From positions 31,175 to 95,174 of IMG/VR virus record IMGVR_UViG_3300033145_000668: 64,000 nt of DNA; one strand, written 5' to 3'. Positions 48,855-56,318 of the stretch are shown here, piece after piece (the first letter of the stretch is position 1; the number at the start of each line of letters is the position of its first letter). The notes under the pieces are model-generated. The model did no database searches, had not been told where the DNA came from, and was given only the letters and a program-made list of their open reading frames with translations. The translations under genes were made by a program, and so were the position numbers. Source of the DNA: a virus.

Positions 48855-48985
48855 GCGTGTAGTTGGTGGCGTCGTAAAAAAAAGCACTACTTGATACCGA
48901 TAATTCGGTACTTGGGGATGGCAAAACTAACCTCTTATGAAAATAAAGCAGGAGAACACATCCCCAGCCCTTAAGGGCAATTATA
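48855..48985 (+). ncRNA. structured 3' part of the tRNA-like unit / leader
   Basis: TACCGA-TAAT-TCGGTA hairpin, GGGGATG ... CATCCCC long-range stem, then GCCCTTAAGGGC followed by AATTATAATCAAAATG (start of the next gene). The last hairpin plus TAATCAAAATG matches the end of the RNA at 46163. Confidence 0.45.
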
Positions 48986-48991
48986 ATCAAA

Positions 48992-49129
48992 ATGACAGAA
49001 TACAAATGCCCAAGTGAAATAGAATTAGAAGAAAAGATACATTTTCAAGAAACAATGAAGAGAAATAGAGAAATAGATAAAGATTTTTATATGTTTGAAG
49101 AAATTTCAAAAGGAATTATGAATTTATAA
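48992..49129 (+). CDS. 45-aa acidic peptide
   Basis: Starts MTEYKCPSEIELEEKIHF; helical. It follows the structured leader. No family. Confidence 0.45.
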   Translation: MTEYKCPSEIELEEKIHFQETMKRNREIDKDFYMFEEISKGIMNL

Positions 49130-49133
49130 TAAA

Positions 49134-49304
49134 ATGAAAAACAAAAATAAAATTGTATGTGAATTAAATTGTTATTTAGATGGAGATAGTTTATGTATTA
49201 TAAAAAATAATTTTATTAATTTACAAGAAAGTGAAGCAGTTTTTATAAAACCCACAAAAAAACAATTAAGAGAAATAATTAAATTAAAAAGGAGAAAAAG
49301 ATGA
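49134..49304 (+). CDS. 56-aa basic protein, unknown
   Basis: Starts MKNKNKIVCELNCYLDGD; 'KPTKKQLREIIKLKRRKR' forms a basic end, which contains AAAAGGAG for the next start. ATGA overlap. Confidence 0.5.
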   Translation: MKNKNKIVCELNCYLDGDSLCIIKNNFINLQESEAVFIKPTKKQLREIIKLKRRKR

Positions 49305-49438
49305 AAATACAAAGAAAAATAATTGAAGATATTACTAAGATTGTTTTAAGACAATTAAATTTAGATGGGGTAATTGATGGTAATAAATATCAAGGAAAAG
49401 ATTTTGATAAATTAATTAACAAAATAATTTTACTATGA
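49301..49438 (+). CDS. 45-aa helical protein, unknown
   Basis: Starts MKIQRKIIEDITKIVLRQLN. Ribosome site AAAAGGAG and ATGA coupling. Not recognised. Confidence 0.5.
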   Translation: MKIQRKIIEDITKIVLRQLNLDGVIDGNKYQGKDFDKLINKIILL

Positions 49439-49463
49439 GAAATATAGGAGAAAAAACTTTAAA

Positions 49464-49952
49464 ATGAAAAAAGAAAATAAAATCGGATGTGGGAAAGGAT
49501 TAGAAGAATATGGGAATGAAATTGATTGTGGATATAAAGATATTAAAGGAATTTATTTATGCCCAGAATGTCAAAGTCAGCAGGAACTCAATTCTAAAAA
49601 GAACTGTGTAAAATGTAAACCTGTTGACACCTCAAAATCGCAGTTTAATTTGAAAGAGAAAAGGATATTAAATAATGGAGCATATGGAGAATTAGACATT
49701 GAAAAAGTATACATGGAAGAAGATATCAAAGAGTTTATTCGGCTGGAAGATGAATTAATTAATAATTTCAGATTTAAAATAGATTCAAATGGATGTGTCT
49801 GTAATTTAGATGAATTAAAAGAAGAAAGAGAAAAACTCTCGGGGTTTTCGTCTGATTCCTCGAACACACACCAAAATAAAAAAGGATTTGGTAGAAGTTA
49901 TGGTTATCCTATACAATCACCATCAAAAGTAAATCAGGAGGAGAAAAGATGA
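49464..49952 (+). CDS. 162-aa zinc-finger protein, unknown
   Basis: 'IGCGKGLEEYG' and 'YLCPECQSQ' with a further 'NCVKCKP' give several possible zinc ligands in the first 55 residues. The middle is helical and the end is hydrophilic. ATGA overlap with the next gene. Not recognised. Confidence 0.6.
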   Translation: MKKENKIGCGKGLEEYGNEIDCGYKDIKGIYLCPECQSQQELNSKKNCVKCKPVDTSKSQFNLKEKRILNNGAYGELDIEKVYMEEDIKEFIRLEDELINNFRFKIDSNGCVCNLDELKEEREKLSGFSSDSSNTHQNKKGFGRSYGYPIQSPSKVNQEEKR

Positions 49953-50059
49953 TAATAGAAATATCAACAAAAGATAAACAAGATGAATATCTTTTTTCAG
50001 ATGATCAATACGAAAATATAAAGAAAGTAATTGAGGCACTTAGGGAAATTACATATTAA
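49949..50059 (+). CDS. 36-aa acidic peptide
   Basis: Starts MIIEISTKDKQDEYLFSDD. Coupled to the previous gene with CAGGAGGAG in front of the ATG. Confidence 0.45.
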   Translation: MIIEISTKDKQDEYLFSDDQYENIKKVIEALREITY

Positions 50060-50066
50060 CAAAAGA

Positions 50067-50246
50067 ATGAAACAAAGAAAAGAAACAAGAATTGAAATAA
50101 TAGATATGGATGATGAAACTAAAAGAAAATTTGTTAGACGGAATTGTAAAATTGAAGAATCAATTCAAGATAATGGAAGAACATTAAAATTATTTATATC
50201 GTCAAAATTACCTATCACTAAATTAAATAAAATGGAGGAAAAATAA
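50067..50246 (+). CDS. 59-aa basic protein, unknown
   Basis: Starts MKQRKETRIEIIDMDDETK; the start at 50067 is chosen because an ATG at 50031 lies inside the previous gene. Small alpha/beta pattern. Confidence 0.5.
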   Translation: MKQRKETRIEIIDMDDETKRKFVRRNCKIEESIQDNGRTLKLFISSKLPITKLNKMEEK

Positions 50247-50257
50247 AATTAAATACG

Positions 50258-50281
50258 GGTTCGTCTTAGTCATAAATTAAA
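50258..50281. repeat. direct repeat GTTCGTCTTAGTCATAAATT, copy 1
   Basis: The same 20 bases return at about 50423-50442, where they contain the stop codon of the 45-residue zinc protein. Suggests a local duplication. Confidence 0.7.
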
Positions 50282-50295
50282 ATGATACAAAACTC

Positions 50296-50433
50296 ATGAT
50301 AACTGAAACAATGGAAAAAGAAAAGAAATGTATATTTTGTGAATGGGAAAAAGCAACACAAAAAGAAAGAGATGATTGCGAATGGTATAATTGTCCTAAA
50401 TGTAAAATTAAATGTGGGTTAAGTTCGTCTTAG
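50296..50433 (+). CDS. 45-aa zinc-binding protein
   Basis: 'KCIFCEWEK' and 'YNCPKCKIKCG' bind zinc. Its last codons lie in a 20-base direct repeat also present at 50258. Confidence 0.5.
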   Translation: MITETMEKEKKCIFCEWEKATQKERDDCEWYNCPKCKIKCGLSSS

Positions 50434-50475
50434 TCATAAATTCCGTCGATAAAACTAAATATTACTAAAAACAAT

Positions 50476-50488
50476 ACATTTATATACT
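50476..50488 (+). promoter_or_regulatory. TATA box, leaderless start at 50511
   Basis: TACATTTATATAC, 35 bases before ATG 50511. Confidence 0.55.
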
Positions 50489-50510
50489 ACTTATTCTTAT
50501 ACTTATTATA

Positions 50511-50633
50511 ATGGAAACAATAAAAGCAAAATGTCAAAAATGTTCTTACGAATGGGAAACAAACTCTAAGATGATTATGGTTAGTTGTCCATCGTGTTGT
50601 GCAAAAGTAAAAATTAGAGAGATTAAAAAATGA
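50511..50633 (+). CDS. 40-aa zinc-ribbon protein
   Basis: 'AKCQKCSYEW' and 'VSCPSCCAKV' with a basic end, as in zinc_ribbon-type small proteins. First gene of the next small-gene operon; ATGA overlap with the following gene. Confidence 0.6.
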   Translation: METIKAKCQKCSYEWETNSKMIMVSCPSCCAKVKIREIKK

Positions 50634-50818
50634 ATAAAGAAACAAGATTAATTATAGAAAATCAAAAAGAAATAATGGAATTTTTATTATATCCAAATTA
50701 TCCTGAAAGTTTGATTAAACAAAAGAATAAAATTATAGAATTACTAATTCCAAAAGAATCAGATAATGAACAAAAAATAAAAAAATCACTTACGTCAAAA
50801 GGGGAGAAACGGAATTAA
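50630..50818 (+). CDS. 62-aa helical protein, unknown
   Basis: Starts MNKETRLIIENQKEIMEF; 'LYPNYPESLIKQKNKIIEL'. Ends in AAAGGGGAG for the next start. Confidence 0.5.
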   Translation: MNKETRLIIENQKEIMEFLLYPNYPESLIKQKNKIIELLIPKESDNEQKIKKSLTSKGEKRN

Positions 50819-50819
50819 A

Positions 50820-50975
50820 ATGGTAAAATTAATAATAGAAGCTGCTGCAATATTGAACGAGGATAATAAAGAGTTTTTTTCGGAACTTATGAGTAAAGGA
50901 GTTGATGCAGTTGAACCAGAGATGAAAAAACAATTAAATAGGGGAAAAGAAGAATGGATGATACAAATTACTTAG
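50820..50975 (+). CDS. 51-aa protein, unknown
   Basis: Starts MVKLIIEAAAILNEDNKEFF; helical. Overlaps the next gene by 22 bases. Confidence 0.5.
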   Translation: MVKLIIEAAAILNEDNKEFFSELMSKGVDAVEPEMKKQLNRGKEEWMIQIT

Positions 50976-51139
50976 TATTTTTATTGAATAATAGATTAAA
51001 TGAAAATTATAGTATTAGAGAGTTGAAAAATGAAATAAAAGAAAGATTAAAAGAAATAGGAGTTATGAACGAATATGAAGATATTGATGAAGAAAAGCTT
51101 TCGTCAAAGAACACGGAGGAGAATCAGAATGAAAATTAA
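50954..51139 (+). CDS. 61-aa acidic protein, unknown
   Basis: Starts MDDTNYLVFLLNNRLNEN; helical. Its end holds GGAGGAG for the next gene. Confidence 0.5.
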   Translation: MDDTNYLVFLLNNRLNENYSIRELKNEIKERLKEIGVMNEYEDIDEEKLSSKNTEENQNEN

Positions 51140-51359
51140 ATATAATAAAGAATTAAAAGCTAAAATGTGTGTTCCTGAAACACCATTAGAAGCAGTTGAG
51201 CAATTAGAAATATTTTTTGAATCAGATATATGGTATTCTAAAGAAAATGAATGGAAAACAAAAGAAGATATGATTAAATATTTAAGAGGATATTTTAATA
51301 TTTGTAAAAAAGCAATTAAAAAATGTTCCAAGAAGAACACAGGAGTGAAACAAGAATGA
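51129..51359 (+). CDS. 76-aa protein, unknown
   Basis: Start 51129 (MKIKYNKELKAKMCVPETPL) follows GGAGGAG at the correct distance; an earlier ATG would overlap more. 'PLEAVEQLEIFFESDIW' then a basic helix. Not recognised. Confidence 0.55.
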   Translation: MKIKYNKELKAKMCVPETPLEAVEQLEIFFESDIWYSKENEWKTKEDMIKYLRGYFNICKKAIKKCSKKNTGVKQE

Positions 51360-51529
51360 AAGATAGATATTTATGGGGTTCATTAATATTTGGACTTTTA
51401 ACAACGTGGACAGGAACATTAGTTTATAATTCTCATTGGGGAAAGTTAGGATTAATCCCATGGTTAATAATTGCTATTCTATATTGGATTGATATGTGTT
51501 CTAAAAAGAACATGGAGGAGAATAAATGA
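51356..51529 (+). CDS. 57-aa membrane protein with two helices
   Basis: 'LWGSLIFGLLTTWTGTLVY' and 'LGLIPWLIIAILYWIDM' span the membrane. ATGA overlaps at both ends. Pairs with the similar next gene. Confidence 0.55.
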   Translation: MKDRYLWGSLIFGLLTTWTGTLVYNSHWGKLGLIPWLIIAILYWIDMCSKKNMEENK

Positions 51530-51756
51530 CTAATTTAAAGTATCACGAAAGTTTATTAGTATTTGGTTCAATAGGTTCTACACTAACAGGAATTGTATTT
51601 TATTTTATAATGAGAATTAAAGGAATCTTTGGTTCATTAATTACTATTTTACTTTTGATATTTGTCTATGTTGGAGTTGAAGTTTATACTAATATGAAAA
51701 AGGATTTAATAAAATATGAGCTTTCACTTTTGAAAGGAAATAAGAACGATGGATAA
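51526..51756 (+). CDS. 76-aa membrane protein with two helices
   Basis: 'LLVFGSIGSTLTGIVFYFI' and 'GSLITILLLIFVYVGVEVY'. Same layout as its neighbour; perhaps a two-part membrane protein or duplication. Function unknown. Confidence 0.55.
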   Translation: MTNLKYHESLLVFGSIGSTLTGIVFYFIMRIKGIFGSLITILLLIFVYVGVEVYTNMKKDLIKYELSLLKGNKNDG

Positions 51757-51898
51757 AAAAGAGATTCAATCAGAAGCAAAAGATTATTGTGGAGATATAC
51801 TTCATTGGATAAATAAAGGAGATTATTCTTCAGCACAAAGAATGCTAACTTCTTTTAGAAAAGCAATAGGTATGTGGAAAAAGGAAGGTGCACAATAA
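51749..51898 (+). CDS. 49-aa helical protein, unknown
   Basis: Starts MDKKEIQSEAKDYCGDIL; overlaps its neighbours by 8 and 1 bases. Confidence 0.5.
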   Translation: MDKKEIQSEAKDYCGDILHWINKGDYSSAQRMLTSFRKAIGMWKKEGAQ

Positions 51899-52251
51899 TG
51901 ACATTAAGAGAACAACTTTCAGATTTAGAACATAAGCAATGGGCTCACTGGACAGATTATTTATTAAATTTATCTACAACAGAATTTAGTGAAAATATTG
52001 AAAGATGGCATAGACAAATTAATACAGATTATAAAGACCTTTCAGAAAAAGAAAAAGATTCTGATAGAAGTTGGGCAGATAAAGTTTTAGAATTAACAAA
52101 AGTGAGTATAGGAGAGTTGATTGAGAAAGAGATTATACATTTTGAAAAACCAGAGACGGAAGTAAACAAGGCAATGGTGTTTTATTTAAGAGATTTATTG
52201 AGAAAATTAGATACGCTTTGTAGTCCTTTGACGACAGGAGAGAAAGAATAA
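51898..52251 (+). CDS. RyR-domain-like small phage protein
   Basis: 117 residues from 51898 (MTLREQLSDLEHKQWAHWTD). 'LEHKQWAHWTDYL', 'IERWHRQINTDYKDLSEKEKDSDR' and 'SWADKVLEL' follow a pattern common in phage proteins related to the RyR-type domain (W..Y..L.E..K..DR). Function unknown. Confidence 0.55.
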   Translation: MTLREQLSDLEHKQWAHWTDYLLNLSTTEFSENIERWHRQINTDYKDLSEKEKDSDRSWADKVLELTKVSIGELIEKEIIHFEKPETEVNKAMVFYLRDLLRKLDTLCSPLTTGEKE

Positions 52252-52478
52252 TGTGTTTATTTTATAATTGGGTATATAAAGACAAAGAATTAGTTTCAAC
52301 TTCTGATGATATATGTGAAACTGTCATTTATACAAAAAGATTTTGTAGAAAATGTGGAAAACTTCAAGAAGATTATGGTAAGTTTAAAGGGGTTCAAGAG
52401 TGTTATTCTTATAAACATAAGTGGAGAACTATTGGATATTTAAAAAAAGGTTCGCATGATTCAGAGGAGAAGAAATGA
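52251..52478 (+). CDS. 75-aa zinc-binding protein
   Basis: 'RFCRKCGKLQ' plus other Cys/His ('CYSYKHKW') could bind zinc. 1-base overlap with the previous gene. Confidence 0.5.
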   Translation: MCLFYNWVYKDKELVSTSDDICETVIYTKRFCRKCGKLQEDYGKFKGVQECYSYKHKWRTIGYLKKGSHDSEEKK

Positions 52479-52627
52479 CATATGAAAATTGCGAATATTG
52501 CGAACACAGATTTGATGCCAAAGGAGAAGAGCTGTGTCGCTCAGAAGAATATAAGGATTTAAATACAGCGCAAGAAGAATACATGATTGAGAGTGGAATG
52601 GAGTCGATTCGAGGTGATTTAGAATGA
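52475..52627 (+). CDS. 50-aa acidic zinc-binding protein
   Basis: 'ENCEYCEHRFD' and a later Cys. GAGGAG before the ATG; ATGA overlaps. Confidence 0.5.
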   Translation: MTYENCEYCEHRFDAKGEELCRSEEYKDLNTAQEEYMIESGMESIRGDLE

Positions 52628-52752
52628 TAGAATTACCTTTGTGGATAAAACAAATATTTTGTGTGCATGATTGGAAATATGCGCGCTCGTTTAGATTGGT
52701 AACGTCGGCATATGTATGTAACAAATGTAATTTGGTGAGGATAGATAAATGA
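52624..52752 (+). CDS. 42-aa zinc-binding protein
   Basis: 'IFCVHDWKYAR' and 'YVCNKCNLVR' form the C..H...C..C pattern found in many small phage proteins. ATGA overlaps. Confidence 0.55.
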   Translation: MIELPLWIKQIFCVHDWKYARSFRLVTSAYVCNKCNLVRIDK

Positions 52753-52871
52753 TAAGCGAAAAAGGTCTTGAAAGATATAGAGAATTAAAAGAATTCAAGA
52801 AAACGTGTGGTTTAAGTAAAAAAGAACAGCAAGAATTGAAGAAATATACTAAAATATTAGAGGTGAAATAA
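52749..52871 (+). CDS. 40-aa helical peptide
   Basis: Starts MISEKGLERYRELKEFKKT; coupled by ATGA. Not recognised. Confidence 0.45.
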   Translation: MISEKGLERYRELKEFKKTCGLSKKEQQELKKYTKILEVK

Positions 52872-52966
52872 TGAAAACACTACTATATTTAAGCGGATTT
52901 ACCGGAATTGAAGCATATCATAAATTATTTATGAGTGCTTTGAATTTTATAAATAGGTGGAAGTAA
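52871..52966 (+). CDS. 31-aa peptide (weak)
   Basis: Starts MKTLLYLSGFTGIEAYHK; supported only by AGGTG and a 1-base overlap with the gene before. Confidence 0.3.
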   Translation: MKTLLYLSGFTGIEAYHKLFMSALNFINRWK

Positions 52967-53017
52967 TAGGTATGATTTTAGTTAATCATATATTTTATTT
53001 TTATTTTTTTAAATTAC

Positions 53018-53098
53018 AGTCGGGTTGTGACGAAATAGGTAAGCGGTGACAACCTTTTCGACTGAAAGGCAGCTAATATGGTGCGTCTTGTCACATAA
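53018..53098 (+). ncRNA. structured RNA candidate
   Basis: Outer stem TGTGAC / GTCACA, with GACGAAATAGG near the 5' side and a hairpin CCTTT-TCGACTG-AAAGG, which has anticodon-arm size (5-bp stem, 7-base loop) but no matching T arm. It ends with TTGTCACATAATCATAATA, the motif shared with the other structured leaders. The 52967-53169 gap has no gene. Confidence 0.45.
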
Positions 53099-53126
53099 TC
53101 ATAATACTATATAGATAAAAAACGAA

Positions 53127-53141
53127 CCTTAATAAATAGGT
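53127..53141 (+). promoter_or_regulatory. weak TATA box
   Basis: CCTTAATAAATAGGT about 40 bases before ATG 53170. Confidence 0.3.
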
Positions 53142-53169
53142 AGCATTTTGTAAGGTTACTTTTATTACC

Positions 53170-53388
53170 ATGAATGAAAAAACATATATAATAAATAAAG
53201 GAACCCAGAATAATTTTGAAAAAGATTATATTAATTATTTACGTGTGTATGGTGATTTATATTATTCTATTGAAGAAGTTGGTAAGCTAGAACATAAATT
53301 ATTAAAAGATTATGATATAACAATCAGTCAATTAAAAAATAATAAATTTATTTATGTCAGAAAACATTTAAAAGATAATGAATACTAA
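53170..53388 (+). CDS. 72-aa protein, unknown
   Basis: Starts MNEKTYIINKGTQNNFEK; helical with a possible HTH-like 'DYDITISQLKNNKF'. Overlaps the next gene by 11 bases. Confidence 0.55.
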   Translation: MNEKTYIINKGTQNNFEKDYINYLRVYGDLYYSIEEVGKLEHKLLKDYDITISQLKNNKFIYVRKHLKDNEY

Positions 53389-53635
53389 AGATTATATTAA
53401 ATATCAAGTTGATTATCTCAAATTTGAGAGAGGTATAATATTCAAAGACGAATTTTCTGCATATCGTTTCCTTAGAGATTTATATGTCGATGAAAGAATT
53501 GATAAAAAGATGTTCTGGTTAGCTGCTGGAATAACTACTGCTATGTTAACTCATAGTTATGTTGAACATTGGAAAGATAAAAAGAAAGTTTTTGAAGAAA
53601 TTAAAAAAAGTAGTTTGGAGGATAAATTAAAATGA
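53378..53635 (+). CDS. 85-aa protein with a membrane helix
   Basis: 'MFWLAAGITTAMLTHSYVE' is a probable membrane helix between charged parts. GGAGG at its end serves the next gene. Confidence 0.5.
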   Translation: MNTKDYIKYQVDYLKFERGIIFKDEFSAYRFLRDLYVDERIDKKMFWLAAGITTAMLTHSYVEHWKDKKKVFEEIKKSSLEDKLK

Positions 53636-54033
53636 GAAAACTAACAAAAAATATATTAGTTTCAGTAACGTTTGTTGCTATTTGGACAGGTTTGTTTATG
53701 AAGTATTCAAAAGGAGAAACAATTAATCGATTTGATAATTATAGGGAGAAAGCAAAATATTCTTGGCATGAATTTAGTGATATAGAGCAAGGTAAAAAGA
53801 TTGGAGCAGTTTATGATTTAGATGGTGATATGAAACCAGATTGTGCAGAATTTTATGATATAATGATTGGTCCTTTTGGACATATGTATAAATCTGATAA
53901 TCCAAATATGTATTGGTTTGATAATTTTCCTAATAATAAAATCGAAATACACGAATTATATAATGATGCAAGTGCTGATGGTTTAAACGGGAATGAAGTT
54001 CAACAAAAATATAAATTAGAAAATTTAATATGA
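53632..54033 (+). CDS. secreted or anchored protein with EF-hand-like loop
   Basis: 133 residues: N-terminal hydrophobic helix (about 8-25), then 'AVYDLDGDMKPDCAEFYD', a calcium-loop-like D-x-D-x-D pattern seen in secreted phage and bacterial proteins. Possibly binds calcium outside the cell. Function unknown. Confidence 0.55.
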   Translation: MRKLTKNILVSVTFVAIWTGLFMKYSKGETINRFDNYREKAKYSWHEFSDIEQGKKIGAVYDLDGDMKPDCAEFYDIMIGPFGHMYKSDNPNMYWFDNFPNNKIEIHELYNDASADGLNGNEVQQKYKLENLI

Positions 54034-54341
54034 GTCAATCTAAACACGATAAAGCATTAGAAAAAATAGTGAATAATCCAGATATTTTTATTCCAGATAA
54101 ATTATTTTGGAGTGCTAAAGAAACTAATTTTTATAGAACGAACGGACAACTTTTGGCACAGCCGGACTTTATGGGATATACAAGAAAAGGAGATTTGTAT
54201 ATTTTAGAGTATAAAGGAAGTGATAATACAAGTGCAAGAAGTAAAGCAAGACATCAATTAGAAACGGCTAAACGATTTGTTGAAGAAATGGGATTTACTG
54301 GAAGAATTGAGACACTTTATGTTAGCGGTAGAATAAAATGA
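54030..54341 (+). CDS. PD-(D/E)XK nuclease-like protein
   Basis: 103 residues: 'AQPDFMGYTRKGDLYILEYKGS' has the P-D ... E-Y-K arrangement and 'KARHQLETAKRFVEE' the following Gln-containing helix. A VRR-NUC or restriction-like fold is likely; role unknown. Confidence 0.65.
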   Translation: MSQSKHDKALEKIVNNPDIFIPDKLFWSAKETNFYRTNGQLLAQPDFMGYTRKGDLYILEYKGSDNTSARSKARHQLETAKRFVEEMGFTGRIETLYVSGRIK

Positions 54342-54589
54342 AACTCGATTTAGTTAAATATTTATTTGACATAGAAAAGTATTTTGATAGAAGTATGGAT
54401 GAAATAATTATTAATGACGATTGCTTACCTTATGTTGCTGATGGTCTGGTTGGAGCAATTTATGTTTTGGATTATGAAAGAAGAATTCCAGAAACTTTTG
54501 AACAATATATACAAATGATACAACCAGCTTTTAATGAGCTGATAATACGCGGAATGTTTGACCCTAAAAAACAAGTGAAGGCATACTGA
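54338..54589 (+). CDS. 83-aa protein, unknown
   Basis: Starts MKLDLVKYLFDIEKYFDR; helical, acidic. Coupled on both sides. Not recognised. Confidence 0.55.
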   Translation: MKLDLVKYLFDIEKYFDRSMDEIIINDDCLPYVADGLVGAIYVLDYERRIPETFEQYIQMIQPAFNELIIRGMFDPKKQVKAY

Positions 54590-54798
54590 TGAATTTGGAA
54601 TATAAAATTAACCAAGGAGAACTAATTGAATTTGAAACAGAGATTACCAGATACCACTTTAAAAGAATTCAATCAAGAAGAAACCAAGGAACAGAAGCTA
54701 TACATCAAATGAGAAAAAAAATTATAGAAAAATATAATTTAAATGAAGATGAGTTTGCGAATAATTATAAAACACATTATAATAGGATTTGTAACTAA
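54589..54798 (+). CDS. 69-aa helical protein, unknown
   Basis: Starts MNLEYKINQGELIEFETE; 'RIQSRRNQGTEAIHQMRK' basic helix. 1-base overlap with the gene before. Confidence 0.5.
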   Translation: MNLEYKINQGELIEFETEITRYHFKRIQSRRNQGTEAIHQMRKKIIEKYNLNEDEFANNYKTHYNRICN

Positions 54799-54816
54799 TA
54801 TAGAATATAACAAAAA

Positions 54817-55215
54817 ATGGGATTAATAGAATTAATTACAGCTGTAACTTTTATTCTTGGTGGTAATTCTTATCATGTTGATAGGGAAGTTAATTGGAAT
54901 GAAGAAAATAACATTAGAGGAATTGAGTTTCAATTAAAAGATTCTAATTATAGTCCATTCATTAAATTTTTAGATAATTCTTTTAATCAACCATCTAAAA
55001 CAATAGGAATAAATTACCAGAGATGTACAAACGGAGAATTGAAACTTTGTGGAGGATATTCCGCTGGTGTTGTTGATGGATATAAAGATAAAGAATACCC
55101 AACGTTTCCTTATGCTGCACCTTACGGAAGTATAAAATATAAGAATTTTGAATTAGGCGGTGGATGTTTACCAACTGCTTGTATGTATGAATTGAAATTA
55201 AAAGTAGATTTTTAA
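54817..55215 (+). CDS. small beta-barrel-like protein (PagP-like pattern)
   Basis: 132 residues with a hydrophobic start ('LIELITAVTFILGGNSYHVD') and alternating beta segments: 'IGINYQRCTNGELKLCGGYSAG', 'GYKDKEYPTFPYAAPYGSI', 'NFELGGGCLPTAC'. The pattern resembles phage proteins related to lipid A acyltransferase-like barrels. In an archaeal setting the role would differ; the call is tentative. Confidence 0.45.
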   Translation: MGLIELITAVTFILGGNSYHVDREVNWNEENNIRGIEFQLKDSNYSPFIKFLDNSFNQPSKTIGINYQRCTNGELKLCGGYSAGVVDGYKDKEYPTFPYAAPYGSIKYKNFELGGGCLPTACMYELKLKVDF

Positions 55216-55222
55216 AAGAAAA

Positions 55223-55235
55223 GGTTTATAAACTT
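55223..55235 (+). promoter_or_regulatory. TATA box for the SPFH-like gene
   Basis: GGTTTATAAACTT, 50 bases before the GTG start; the short leader holds ATGGAGG. Confidence 0.55.
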
Positions 55236-55273
55236 GTTATTTTTTATTTATTCATAATGGAGGAAAATATAAA

Positions 55274-55660
55274 GTGAATAAAAAAGGACAAAGTGAAGGT
55301 GGAGTAATAATTTTTTTTGTTTGTTTAATAGTTGTAATTATTCTATTAGGTATGTGGGGAATGCCTAAGTATGGAGTTTATTCTAAGGAGTTAAGTGGTA
55401 AGGCGCAGTTGAAGGAAGCCGAATGGAATAGACAAATTGCAATTCAAGAAGCAGAAGCAGAGAAAGCAAGTGCAGGATTAAAGGCGGAAGCTGAAGTAAT
55501 CAGAGCGCGTGGTATTGCCGAAGCAAATGAAATTATTGCTGGAAGTATAACTGAAAGTTATTTAAAATATAGATTTATTGAAGGTTTGAACAATGGTGTC
55601 GGTGAAGTGATTTATGTTCCAACTGAAGCAAATTTACCTATTTTAGAAGCTAGAGGTTAA
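55274..55660 (+). CDS. SPFH/prohibitin-like membrane protein (GTG start)
   Basis: 128 residues: one N-terminal membrane helix (about 9-28), then a long helix 'EAEAEKASAGLKAEAEVIRA', 'GIAEANEIIAGSITESYLKYRFIEGL' and a final 'VIYVPTEANLPILEA', which is the C-terminal pattern of band 7/SPFH proteins, as found in small phage versions. GTG start behind GGAGG-like TGGAGGAAA. Membrane organiser; exact role unknown. Confidence 0.75.
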   Translation: MNKKGQSEGGVIIFFVCLIVVIILLGMWGMPKYGVYSKELSGKAQLKEAEWNRQIAIQEAEAEKASAGLKAEAEVIRARGIAEANEIIAGSITESYLKYRFIEGLNNGVGEVIYVPTEANLPILEARG

Positions 55661-55696
55661 ACAAAGTAATTTATTTTTTTATTTTTTTAAATTTTT

Positions 55697-55876
55697 ATGG
55701 TTCTAATAGGGAAGAAAAGTGGAGTAAAATATTCAGAAACATTTTTTAGGTTTTGTAATGAATGTAATAAACGATATAAGCCGGATGGTAAGGCTCAAAA
55801 AATATGTAATAAGTGTATAAGTGAAAGGAAATTTGGTATGAAGTTAAAGAGCAGCAATATTAGCAAACATTTATAA
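55697..55876 (+). CDS. 59-aa zinc-ribbon protein
   Basis: 'RFCNECNKRYKP' and 'KICNKCISER' are the zinc ligands. The last codons (SKHL-stop) lie inside the TATA box of the next gene. Confidence 0.55.
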   Translation: MVLIGKKSGVKYSETFFRFCNECNKRYKPDGKAQKICNKCISERKFGMKLKSSNISKHL

Positions 55877-55879
55877 ACT
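55867..55879 (+). promoter_or_regulatory. TATA box overlapping a stop codon
   Basis: ACATTTATAAACT; the TAA stop of the zinc-ribbon gene is part of the box. ATG 55907 follows at the leaderless distance. Confidence 0.6.
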
Positions 55880-55945
55880 ATTTGTGCGTGAGTGTTATAT
55901 AGTAAAATGGATAAATTAAAAACACAAAAGCAAAAGGAGGTTATA

Positions 55946-56098
55946 ATGATGGATAAAGTAAAAATAAAAATTTTTAAAAATGATTCTCCTGATAAAGTTG
56001 CTGAAGAAATTAATAGTTTTGGTAATGTTAAAAATGTAATTGCAACACAACCGTTCAGTGTAAATAATAAATGGATTGTGTGGTGTTATTATAAATAA
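55946..56098 (+). CDS. 50-aa protein, unknown
   Basis: AAAAGGAGGTTATA stands directly before ATG 55946 (MMDKVKIKIFKNDSP). An in-frame leaderless ATG at 55907 would add 13 residues; both may be used. Small alpha/beta fold ('IKIFKNDSPDKVAEEI'). Confidence 0.55.
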   Translation: MMDKVKIKIFKNDSPDKVAEEINSFGNVKNVIATQPFSVNNKWIVWCYYK

Positions 56099-56115
56099 TA
56101 TAAATTTAAAAATTG

Positions 56116-56286
56116 GTGATTAAAATAGTAACAAAAATAAATAGTTGGAGAAAAAGAAAGAAAGGAAATATTGGAAATCAGAATAGTGTTGATGTTAAGA
56201 GAAAAGTGAGTAAGATATTAAAAGACAAAGGGGAAATAGAAAACGAATTAAATTGCCAATTTATAAGGATAAAAGATTATAAGTAG
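56116..56286 (+). CDS. 56-aa basic protein (GTG start)
   Basis: GTG at 56116 (MIKIVTKINSWRKRKKG). Lys/Arg-rich; could bind nucleic acid. No clear ribosome site, so the call is moderate. Confidence 0.4.
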   Translation: MIKIVTKINSWRKRKKGNIGNQNSVDVKRKVSKILKDKGEIENELNCQFIRIKDYK

Positions 56287-56318
56287 TGATAGGTAATAGT
56301 ATGCTTTAAAGTATACAA

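Noticed and set aside
53018-53098. Standard tRNA with CCTTT-TCGACTG-AAAGG as anticodon arm
   Set aside because: No T arm or acceptor of tRNA type fits; position 33 would be C, not U.
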